Source of the DNA: an uncultured Chitinophagales bacterium
GTDB lineage: Bacteria; Bacteroidota; Bacteroidia; Chitinophagales; Chitinophagaceae
Direction of reading: 5' to 3'
Assembly (NCBI GenBank): GCA_946886475.1
Contig: CAMPIQ010000186.1
Span: 1 to 5,393 of the forward strand
Length of the DNA: 5,393 nt
Shown here: piece by piece, positions 1-5,393 of the stretch
Layout of the letters: every line of letters starts with the position of its first letter
Numbering within the stretch: the stretch's first letter is position 1
Position numbers and translations under genes: made by a program
The notes under the pieces: generated by a model
Seen by the model: only the letters and a program-made list of their open reading frames with translations
Told to the model about the DNA's origin: nothing
Databases searched by the model: none

Positions 1-3
1 GTT

Positions 4-1077
4 ATGAACAATATAATTACACAGAAAATGATAGATGCCAATTCGGTATTCTCTCAAAGTTTTCTGAATAGTAAATCATTGTATCTATACTGCTTCAACC
101 ATTTGCCCAGTCTTCATTTTATTGACTGCATAGATGGTGAAAAGGCATACAATGCGTTCAGGGAATGTTTTGCAGACCTGATAGTATCTGAGTATCAGTA
201 CAGATGGTATAAAAAGGAAAAGAATAAATACCAGTTTGATGAGACCTTATTCATACTTAACAACAATTGCATTATTGAGATCGATAATTATTGCGAGATC
301 CTGCACGATGGCAGCCAGCCGAAATTTGTTGAGGATTGTACGCAATTAATGAACCGATTCAGGGAAAGGAAAAAGAAAGATCCCCTTGAAGTTAACCTGA
401 TTGTAAAAGGAAACCATGGCCTTGAATTAAAAGCAATGGAGATCAAAAGGACAAAACTTGATATTGGACTTTTTTATGCCGATGAATTCTTGGAAGTTGA
501 CCAGATCATTCAAAACAGGCTGAAAAGGAAAAATGATAAGGGCATTGTACTTCTCCATGGTTTGCCAGGAACAGGAAAAACATCTTACCTGAGGTATCTT
601 GTAGGAAAGATCAGGAAAAGAGTTTTGTTTCTTTCCCCCAATGTTGCAGGCAATCTTATGGATCCTGATTTTATTGACCTGCTCATTGATAATCCAAATA
701 CAGTTGTGATTATTGAAGATGCTGAAAATATCATTATGGACAGGAATATATCAGCTAATTCATCTGTTTCCAATTTGCTGAATATTTCAGACGGGTTGCT
801 GGCTGATTTTTTGAATGTTCAACTGATATGTACGTTCAACAGTTCATTAACCATGGTAGACCAGGCATTGATGAGAAAGGGAAGACTGATAGCCCGGTAC
901 GAATTTTCAAAACTAAGTATTGAAAAAGCAAGGCGGTTGAGCAGGCATCTGGGATTTGATAAATACATCAGCAGGCCAATGACACTTGCTGAGATCAGTA
1001 ACCTGGAGGAAAGGCCATTTGAGAAAAAAGAAACGGAGGTGGTTGGATTCAGAATTGATAAAGCAATTGAATGTTAA
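4..1077 (+). CDS. BCS1-like AAA ATPase with an unrecognised N-terminal half
   Basis: This is a 357-residue protein with a single AAA ATPase module in its C-terminal half. Visible motifs are Walker A GLPGTGKT (residues 186-193), Walker B VVIIEDAE (234-241, with the hydrophobic-ED arrangement of BCS1-type AAA proteins), an NxxDG-like stretch around 260-264, a sensor-1-like TFN (277-279), and the segment DQALMRKGRL (286-295), which resembles the conserved ALxRPGR region holding the arginine finger. From these it should bind and hydrolyse ATP, probably as an oligomer remodelling a protein or nucleoprotein. The first 170 or so residues are charged, carry no signal peptide or clear membrane helix, and match no domain I recognise. 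The substrate is unknown. The gene precedes an RtcB RNA ligase by 57 bp on the same strand, so a shared transcript is likely. The ATG at 4 is only three bases from the window edge and the frame stays open upstream, so the true start may lie outside; ATG at 28 is an alternative. Confidence 0.85.
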   Translation: MNNIITQKMIDANSVFSQSFLNSKSLYLYCFNHLPSLHFIDCIDGEKAYNAFRECFADLIVSEYQYRWYKKEKNKYQFDETLFILNNNCIIEIDNYCEILHDGSQPKFVEDCTQLMNRFRERKKKDPLEVNLIVKGNHGLELKAMEIKRTKLDIGLFYADEFLEVDQIIQNRLKRKNDKGIVLLHGLPGTGKTSYLRYLVGKIRKRVLFLSPNVAGNLMDPDFIDLLIDNPNTVVIIEDAENIIMDRNISANSSVSNLLNISDGLLADFLNVQLICTFNSSLTMVDQALMRKGRLIARYEFSKLSIEKARRLSRHLGFDKYISRPMTLAEISNLEERPFEKKETEVVGFRIDKAIEC

Positions 1078-1134
1078 TATCCGGCTCCAGTTGTAGTGAT
1101 ACCAACCGTTAGCATTAATTATAAAGAACAATGT

Positions 1135-2568
1135 ATGTCTAAGTTAAAACTTACAGGAAAACAATTGAGGAATATTGGTTACCCCGAAGGACCGGTGATT
1201 AGTATAGCCATGAATATCATGGAAAAAAATTTCAGGCATATGGCTGAAGAAGATGCGCTGGAAATATTGAGCAGTATTTTACAAAGTCCAAATCAATATG
1301 CAAACGAAGGTGTGCTGGGAATGATAGCCAGGGCTTTGCTGCCAAAAACAAAACCGGGCGGAGCGGAAATATCATTGAATCTGCATGGCATTCCTTTCAG
1401 CATTTATGGTGAGGAGGGCATTGAACAGGGTGCATTGCACCAGATGTATACAGCTGCCAAACTTCCTGTAGCGGTGGCCGGATCATTAATGCCGGATGCC
1501 CATTCGGGATATGGCCTGCCCATTGGGGGAGTGCTGGCTACTGAAAATGCAATCATTCCATATGGAGTGGGAGTTGATATAGGTTGCCGTATGTGCCTTT
1601 CTATTTTTGAAATGGATCCGAAGGAATTGCAAAACAGGGAGCATTATTTCACAAGGGAATTAAATGAAGCTACCTTGTTTGGAAGCGGCTCTGTGTTTGA
1701 TCAGGCAGCCGATCATGAAGTGATGTACCGTCAGGAATTTGATGAAATAGCGTTGTTGAAAGGATTACAGGGCAGGGCATGGAAGCAATTAGGATCCTCG
1801 GGTTCAGGAAATCATTTTGTAGAATTCGGAATGGTTGACATCCGTAATAAAGATGAAGTACTGGGGATGGAGCCTGGTCAATACCTTGGTTTGTTGTCGC
1901 ATTCAGGATCGAGAGGTCTGGGCGCTGCTATTGCCAACCACTTTACCAAAATTGCAAAGGAAAAAAGAAAACTGCCCGGAGAAGCATCCAACCTTGCGTG
2001 GTTAAAACCTGATGAAGAAGAAGGTCATGAATACTGGTTAGCCATGAACCTGGCCGGAGATTATGCGTCTGCCTGTCATCATATCATTCATCAGAAAATC
2101 TCCAGACAGCTTGGTATAAAACCAATAAAGATGGTGGAGAACCATCACAATTTTGCCTGGAAGGAGATTTGGGAAGGTAAGGAAGTGATCGTTCACAGAA
2201 AGGGAGCAACGCCGGCCGGGAAAAATGTTCTGGGAATTATTCCAGGGTCCATGACAGCACCTGGTTTTATTGTAAAAGGTAAAGGAGTGGAGGCTGCAGT
2301 GAACTCCGCTTCACACGGAGCCGGAAGAAGAATGAGTCGTACGGCAGCGCTAAATTCGGTTACCCATAATCAACTCAATGAAATTCTTGCAAGATCCGGT
2401 GTGAAGTTACTGGGAGGAGGTTTAGATGAAGCCCCATTTGCCTATAAAGACATACATGAGGTGATGAAGGCTCAGGAAGAACTGGTAGATACTGTTGGAC
2501 TTTTTTATCCAAAAATTGTAAAAATGGATGGCGCTATGCCGAAGAAGTGGATGAAGAAGAAGAGCTAG
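1135..2568 (+). CDS. rtcB: RtcB family RNA ligase (3'-phosphate/5'-OH)
   Basis: RtcB joins RNA 3'-phosphate or 2',3'-cyclic phosphate ends to 5'-OH ends, using GTP and Mn2+ in the cytoplasm, for RNA repair or tRNA splicing. The family signatures are all present (477-residue numbering): DIGC with Asp148 and Cys151, GSGNH with His227, SHSGSRG with His256, ENHHNF with His337/338, and SHGAGRRMSR with His394, the equivalent of the guanylylated histidine (His337 of E. coli RtcB). The catalytic set looks complete. I chose the ATG at 1135, which gives MSKLKLTGKQLRN after the A-rich sequence ATAAAGAACA. The frame also opens at a GTG at 1096, but that adds 13 unconvincing residues. The distance from the metal cysteine to the C-terminus is close to that in E. 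coli RtcB (about 326 versus 330 residues), while about 70 more residues precede the cysteine. No archease or RtcR is present in the window. The upstream neighbour is an AAA ATPase with no promoter visible between them. Confidence 0.96.
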   Translation: MSKLKLTGKQLRNIGYPEGPVISIAMNIMEKNFRHMAEEDALEILSSILQSPNQYANEGVLGMIARALLPKTKPGGAEISLNLHGIPFSIYGEEGIEQGALHQMYTAAKLPVAVAGSLMPDAHSGYGLPIGGVLATENAIIPYGVGVDIGCRMCLSIFEMDPKELQNREHYFTRELNEATLFGSGSVFDQAADHEVMYRQEFDEIALLKGLQGRAWKQLGSSGSGNHFVEFGMVDIRNKDEVLGMEPGQYLGLLSHSGSRGLGAAIANHFTKIAKEKRKLPGEASNLAWLKPDEEEGHEYWLAMNLAGDYASACHHIIHQKISRQLGIKPIKMVENHHNFAWKEIWEGKEVIVHRKGATPAGKNVLGIIPGSMTAPGFIVKGKGVEAAVNSASHGAGRRMSRTAALNSVTHNQLNEILARSGVKLLGGGLDEAPFAYKDIHEVMKAQEELVDTVGLFYPKIVKMDGAMPKKWMKKKS

Positions 2569-2600
2569 AGAAATGATATGGCAGGCACTGATGAAGGGGC

Positions 2601-2635
2601 GTCGGAAGTCAGGAGTCGGGAGTCAGGAGTCAGGG
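2601..2635 (+). repeat. Five tandem GTC-purine heptads
   Basis: Five consecutive 7-bp units run without gaps: GTCGGAA, GTCAGGA, GTCGGGA, GTCAGGA and GTCAGGG. The first three bases never vary and the last four are always purines. I recall similar heptads between genes in other Bacteroidota genomes, but cannot check that here. They form the left inner part of the palindromic element. Confidence 0.9.
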
Positions 2636-2676
2636 AGAAGTCAAAAGTGTATGACCTTTTGGAATCCAATTTTACA

Positions 2677-2697
2677 TTTTGACTTTTGACTTTTGAC
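2677..2697 (-). repeat. Three tandem TTTTGAC heptads, inverted relative to the left array
   Basis: Three perfect copies of TTTTGAC, which is GTCAAAA on the minus strand and so the same GTCRRRR pattern in the opposite orientation. A single forward GTCAAAA also lies at 2640-2646. The resulting 11-bp perfect inverted repeat is AAGTCAAAAGT (2638-2648) against ACTTTTGACTT (2682-2692), separated by 33 nt. Confidence 0.9.
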
Positions 2698-2727
2698 CCT
2701 TTCTTCATCAGGGCATGCTTAGCATTT

Positions 2728-4005
2728 TTACACCTTAATATAGATCTTCTTCTTATCCAGCCAATAACAAACAGCCCACATAAAAAGGATGATTGTAAGC
2801 GCAAAAAGCAGGGAACCCAGTTGGGGTGCGCCTGGAGTAAACTTATAAAATTTTAAATACAACCAGTTCCACGGACTGATAAAAACAGGATTACCCTGGG
2901 TATTGAATCCGTCGGGTATCCTGATAAGCCTGAGACCTTTTGGCAAAAAAGCACTGAGTGCAAAAACAAAAAGGGCATTTTTCCCAAACACATCAAAGAA
3001 CCTGGTAAGCCAGTTACGGATAGCCTTTATTTCAATGGCATAGATCATTGTGGCCAGCAGGGCAATTGCCATTCCTGTTGTAACCACAACATACGAGCTT
3101 GTCCATATTTTTTTGTTCACCGGGAAACTAAGGCTCCAGGCATAGCCGGCAATGAGAAAGGCCATGGCAGATATGAACAGACCGGTTAAGATCTGATACA
3201 GCGGAGAAATGGCTGGCCTGTTCTCTGGATTTTCTCCAGCCGGGTATAAGCTCGACCTTTTTAGAATGTAATCACCCACCAGGTATCCAAATATTACCTG
3301 GGTAATGGCTGGCAGGGTGCTCAATAAACCTTCGGGATCGAAAGGAATGCCTTCGCCTTTGTACATATGGGGTATTCCCAGGATTTTTTTATCTATTGCC
3401 GTTCCAAACCATCCCTGTAAACTATAGGGATCTGAGGGGTTCCCCCAGATACAAAGCAACCAGTAAACGAGCAGGATGATGAGTCCGGTGAGAAAAGCGC
3501 CCCTTGCCTTCAGGTAATAGACAATAATGGAAGCAAAGAAATAACAAAGGGCAATTCGCTGAAGCACTCCAAAGATGCGTACGCCGGACTCCTCTCCGGA
3601 CACCCACGGTATCCATGCGAGGCTGCCATTTTCCCATCGTAAAAATGGCCACCAGTTCAAAAAAAGTCCAATAGCGAAGATCAAAAGACTTCGTTTGATC
3701 ACTTTTCTCCAGAAAACGCGGTCACCGGCCTTTTCCAGCCGGGGCATCACAAACGCCATTGCATTTCCAACGGCAAATAAAAAAAACGGGAAAACCAGAT
3801 CAGTGGGGGTAATGCCATGCCAGGGAGCATGTTTCAACGGAGCATATATATACGACCAGGAGCCCGGATTATTAACGAGTATCATGAGGGCCACAGTGGC
3901 ACCCCTGAAAACATCCAGGGAGTAATATCGTTGCTTCAATATATTTTTTGTACTAAAGTACGGCATGTGAACCATTAGGTGTTGATTATCAAATTCATTA
4001 AGCAT
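2728..4005 (-). CDS. Membrane acyltransferase, COG4299/DUF5009 (NagX/HGSNAT-like)
   Basis: This is a 425-residue integral membrane protein with about ten hydrophobic segments, near residues 35-46, 66-86, 103-119, 144-164, 170-187, 227-247, 272-291, 302-325, 338-356 and 398-416. The N-terminal signature SLDVFRG (29-35) and the block KHAPWHGITPTDLVFPFF (58-75) match the region of human heparan-alpha-glucosaminide N-acetyltransferase that holds its active-site histidine; His59 is the equivalent here. FDPEGLLSTLPA (222-233) and VLQRIALCY (147-155) are other family blocks. Members are thought to move an acetyl group from cytoplasmic acetyl-CoA across the membrane to an amino sugar; bacterial relatives called NagX occur with N-acetylglucosamine utilisation genes. 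No such genes are seen here, so the substrate is open. The start is uncertain: ATG at 4005, 3975 or 3966 all precede the conserved core and none has a Shine-Dalgarno sequence. It converges on rtcB and diverges from the polysaccharide locus. Confidence 0.9.
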   Translation of the reverse strand: MLNEFDNQHLMVHMPYFSTKNILKQRYYSLDVFRGATVALMILVNNPGSWSYIYAPLKHAPWHGITPTDLVFPFFLFAVGNAMAFVMPRLEKAGDRVFWRKVIKRSLLIFAIGLFLNWWPFLRWENGSLAWIPWVSGEESGVRIFGVLQRIALCYFFASIIVYYLKARGAFLTGLIILLVYWLLCIWGNPSDPYSLQGWFGTAIDKKILGIPHMYKGEGIPFDPEGLLSTLPAITQVIFGYLVGDYILKRSSLYPAGENPENRPAISPLYQILTGLFISAMAFLIAGYAWSLSFPVNKKIWTSSYVVVTTGMAIALLATMIYAIEIKAIRNWLTRFFDVFGKNALFVFALSAFLPKGLRLIRIPDGFNTQGNPVFISPWNWLYLKFYKFTPGAPQLGSLLFALTIILFMWAVCYWLDKKKIYIKV

Positions 4006-4043
4006 TTATCATTATCGCTGCAAGTACATCAGTTGATTAACAT

Positions 4044-4067
4044 CTTCAAAATCTGTATTTTTTGAAG
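4044..4067. promoter_or_regulatory. Perfect inverted repeat, 8-bp arms, in the divergent intergenic region
   Basis: CTTCAAAA (4044-4051) and TTTTGAAG (4060-4067) are perfect reverse complements with an 8-nt spacer. The dyad lies immediately upstream of the rightward promoter and about 40 bp upstream of the leftward acyltransferase start. It could be an operator for either gene. Neither side has the U-tract expected of an intrinsic terminator beyond the AT-rich arms. The function is inferred. Confidence 0.45.
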
Positions 4068-4068
4068 G

Positions 4069-4088
4069 TTTGCCAGTCACATGGCAAA
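4069..4088. promoter_or_regulatory. Inverted repeat within the promoter, candidate operator
   Basis: TTTGCCA (4069-4075) and TGGCAAA (4082-4088) are perfect reverse complements separated by GTCACA. One extra base on the right allows AGG/CCT pairing to extend the dyad outward. The left arm contains the -33 TTTG and the right arm ends three bases before the -7 element, so a dimeric protein bound here would block the promoter. No binding protein is identified. Confidence 0.45.
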
Positions 4089-4099
4089 GCCTATATTTG
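4069..4099 (+). promoter_or_regulatory. Bacteroidota-type promoter (TTTG, 19 bp, TAnnTTTG) of the polysaccharide locus
   Basis: TTTG at 4069-4072 serves as the -33 element and TATATTTG at 4092-4099 as the -7 element. The 19-bp spacing matches the primary sigma factor consensus known from Bacteroides. Transcription should begin near 4104, leaving an untranslated leader of roughly 60 nt before the NusG-like gene. Confidence 0.72.
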
Positions 4100-4162
4100 C
4101 ACGGCTTGATCGTGCTCGGTTGAAATGGATGTGTGACTGAGGTGGCGAAGCTATTATTAAAA

Positions 4163-4672
4163 ATGTCAGGTAAATGGTTTGCCATATATACCCGTCCGCG
4201 GTGGGAAAAGAAAGTAAATAATTTACTGATCCAGAAAGGTATCGAAGCCTACTGCCCGCTGAATAAAGTACGCCGCAAATGGAGCGACCGGATTAAAGTA
4301 GTTGAGGAGCCGCTTTTTAAATCATATGTATTTGTAAAAATAAAAGATGAAAACAGGGCGGATGTACGGATGACCAACGGTGTGGTGAATTTTGTTTACT
4401 GGAATGGGAAGCCAGCTATAATAAAGGAAAAGGAAATCCTTACCATTAAAAAATTCCTTGATGAATTTGAATATGTCGAAGCCATTAAGATTGATATCAA
4501 ACCTGAGGACCGGGTGTTGATTACTTCTGGCCCTCTCATGGACCAGGAAGGGAGCGTGATTGAAGTGAAAAATAAAATGGTAAAAGTATGTATAGACAGT
4601 TTGGGTTATATGCTTATTGCTTATATTGATAAGAATAAAATAATTTCAATTCAACCGACAATTCAACCTTGA
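4163..4672 (+). CDS. NusG-like transcription antiterminator (UpxY/RfaH class)
   Basis: This is a 169-residue NusG paralogue. The NGN domain spans about residues 4-100, opening with KWFAIYTRPRWEKKV (4-18) and containing PLFKSYVFVKI (50-60), typical of the specialised UpxY/RfaH branch. A KOW motif follows at about 116-135 (DRVLITSGPLMDQEGSVIEV). Such proteins bind elongating RNA polymerase and let it read through long surface-polysaccharide operons, usually their own. Its place as first gene after a promoter and directly before a polysaccharide exporter fits this. I chose ATG at 4163 because the family core begins there and the upstream bases are A/T-rich, as is usual for Bacteroidota starts. 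The frame opens earlier at GTG 4133, adding ten residues. The stop TGA at 4670-4672 shares its A with the next start codon. A housekeeping NusG is unlikely, because that gene normally sits with secE and ribosomal protein genes. Confidence 0.92.
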   Translation: MSGKWFAIYTRPRWEKKVNNLLIQKGIEAYCPLNKVRRKWSDRIKVVEEPLFKSYVFVKIKDENRADVRMTNGVVNFVYWNGKPAIIKEKEILTIKKFLDEFEYVEAIKIDIKPEDRVLITSGPLMDQEGSVIEVKNKMVKVCIDSLGYMLIAYIDKNKIISIQPTIQP

Positions 4673-5393
4673 TGCGATTTCTAATCTTTTTTTGTTTTCT
4701 CATTATTCTTTTTACTTCGTGCAGAACACAAAAAGCAACGCATCAGAATTATTTTCAGAATATTTCTGATACAACTATCCAGGATTCTATTACAAATCAA
4801 CCCATCATTCAGAAAGGAGACCTGCTTTCCATAAGAGTTTATAGCCTGGCACATGGACTAAGTCCACAGGCTGATGTACCTTATAACCTGCCTCAGCCAG
4901 TTGGCTCAGGGGAGGCCGCCGGGATACTGGTAGACCAGAACGGCAATATTGAATATCCTCAGATCGGTCTTTTACATGTGGAAGGCCTGACCAGAGAACA
5001 ATTGTCTGCTACCATCAGGGAAAAACTCGAAAATGAATTAAACAAGCCAACTGTTACTGTTCGATTTTTAAATTACAAGGTTACCGTATTAGGTGAAGTA
5101 GGTGCGCCAAGTACATTTTCTGTGCCTGTAGAAAGAATAACTATTTTGGAAGCACTGGGACTGGCAGGCGACATTACTGAATTTGGCAGAAAGGACAATG
5201 TAAAGATCGTAAGGGACAATAACGGTATAATAGAAGTGGGCACTATCGACCTAACTTCCAATACCATGTTCAATTCGCCTTTTTTCAAGCTTCAGAAAAA
5301 TGATGTGGTAATGGTGGAACAATCAGGAAGAAAGTTAAAGCAGCAGGAACGCCAGGAAGTAGCCCAGCAAATAGGTATAGCAACAAGTATTAT
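4672..5393 (+). CDS. Polysaccharide export outer-membrane lipoprotein (Wza/BexD family), 3' partial
   Basis: This frame opens at ATG 4672 and stays open to the window edge, giving the first 240 residues. It begins with a lipoprotein signal: MRF, a hydrophobic run, then the lipobox FTSC with Cys17 as the acylated residue. No acidic residues follow the cysteine (CRTQK), so it lacks the surface-export signal of Bacteroidota lipoproteins, in keeping with a periplasm-facing anchor. The polysaccharide export domain covers about residues 45-133, with IQKGDLLSIRVYSL near its start and LVDQNGNIEYPQIG at 86-99. A SLBB-like domain follows (about 136-216: VTVLGEVGAPSTFSV, then ITILEALGLAGD). Proteins of this family form the outer-membrane channel for capsule or exopolysaccharide, working with a Wzc-like chain-length protein that is expected downstream. 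The start codon overlaps the stop of the NusG-like gene by one base, so the two are probably translationally coupled. Confidence 0.93.
   Translation, partial: MRFLIFFCFLIILFTSCRTQKATHQNYFQNISDTTIQDSITNQPIIQKGDLLSIRVYSLAHGLSPQADVPYNLPQPVGSGEAAGILVDQNGNIEYPQIGLLHVEGLTREQLSATIREKLENELNKPTVTVRFLNYKVTVLGEVGAPSTFSVPVERITILEALGLAGDITEFGRKDNVKIVRDNNGIIEVGTIDLTSNTMFNSPFFKLQKNDVVMVEQSGRKLKQQERQEVAQQIGIATSI

Larger units (their letters stand above)
2571..2727. repeat. Imperfect palindromic element filling the convergent intergenic gap
   Basis: The outer arms are 2571-2596 and the reverse complement of 2703-2727. They agree at about 21 of 26 positions with one gap. The inner 16 bp (2581-2596 against 2703-2718) agree at 14 of 16, including a perfect 9-mer, CTGATGAAG / CTTCATCAG. 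Inside the arms lie 7-bp GTCRRRR repeats, direct on the left and inverted on the right. The element starts three bases after the rtcB stop and ends directly against the stop codon of the opposing acyltransferase gene. It may act as a two-way transcription terminator, a REP/BIME-like repeat or a remnant of a MITE. No gene inside it is credible. The palindrome is read directly from the sequence; its function is inferred. Confidence 0.75.

Noticed and set aside
585..1131. Minus-strand frames at 585-773 and 913-1131
   Set aside because: They are antisense to the ATPase gene with its intact motifs and have no coding features of their own.
2601..2697. CRISPR array
   Set aside because: The repeats are 7 bp, contiguous and without unique spacers, and no cas gene is present.
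2565..2804. 79-codon minus-strand reading frame across the intergenic repeats
   Set aside because: Its C-terminal part is made of translated heptads (serine, lysine and leucine-rich), its N-terminal part overlaps the acyltransferase 3' end in another frame, and it has no recognisable domain. The repeat keeps the frame open by chance.
3422..3925. Reading frames on both strands inside the acyltransferase gene (3422-3652 minus and 3575-3925 plus)
   Set aside because: Both lie wholly within a well-supported membrane protein gene, have no domain and show no initiation context. They are shadows.
4010..4063. Leftward promoter for the acyltransferase: minus-strand TTTG at 4060-4063 down to TACTTG near 4022-4027
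   Set aside because: Another minus-strand TTTG near 4047-4050 lies 20 bp before TACTTG, a plausible spacing, but TACTTG matches TAnnTTTG only with a deletion. It is too weak to list as a feature.
4044..4132. Possible invertible promoter segment, as at Bacteroides capsule loci
   Set aside because: Invertible segments there are bounded by inverted repeats that flank the promoter at a distance. The dyads here have spacers of 6 to 8 nt and do not enclose the promoter.
4125..4136. Three-codon leader frame ATG GAT GTG TGA before the NusG-like gene
   Set aside because: It is too short to judge, has no attenuator-like codon run, and chance is a sufficient explanation.
5073..5288. 71-codon minus-strand frame inside the exporter lipoprotein gene
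   Set aside because: It is antisense to the SLBB-like domain, which is clearly the coding strand.

Overview
The window looks like chromosomal DNA from a member of the Bacteroidota, possibly a Chitinophagales- or Sphingobacteriales-type organism. The evidence is moderate GC with AT-rich intergenic stretches, starts without Shine-Dalgarno sequences but with A-rich upstream context, a promoter of the Bacteroidota type (TTTG, 19 bp, TAnnTTTG), heptad repeats between genes, and a gene pair (NusG-like regulator, then a lipoprotein exporter of the Wza class) typical of polysaccharide loci in this phylum. No species can be named from the sequence alone.

Left part (1-2568, + strand): a BCS1-like AAA ATPase is followed after 57 bp by an RtcB-type RNA ligase. 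No promoter is visible between them, so they probably form one transcript. RtcB keeps every catalytic residue I can check and has a long N-terminal region. The ATPase has intact Walker A and B motifs and an N-terminal half that I do not recognise.

Middle (2569-2727): the gap between the convergent rtcB and acyltransferase genes is almost entirely one imperfect palindrome of about 157 bp. Its outer arms (26 and 25 nt) lie next to the two stop codons, and inside them are 7-bp repeats of the form GTCRRRR, running one way on the left and the opposite way on the right. It could be a convergent terminator, a REP/BIME-like repeat or a small MITE-like element.

Next (2728-4005, - strand): a membrane acyltransferase of the COG4299/DUF5009 family (NagX or HGSNAT-like), with about ten membrane segments and the family histidine.

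Right part (4006-5393): a 157-bp divergent intergenic region carries two adjacent perfect inverted repeats and a clear Bacteroidota promoter reading right. The promoter serves a NusG/UpxY-like antiterminator paralogue, whose stop codon overlaps by one base the start of a polysaccharide-export lipoprotein that runs off the window. This is very likely the 5' end of a capsule or exopolysaccharide locus, with the NusG-like protein acting on its own long operon.

Nothing here is a clearly new defence or mobile system. The most unusual items are the palindromic heptad element at 2571-2727, the AAA-RtcB pairing, and the dyad lying inside the polysaccharide promoter.
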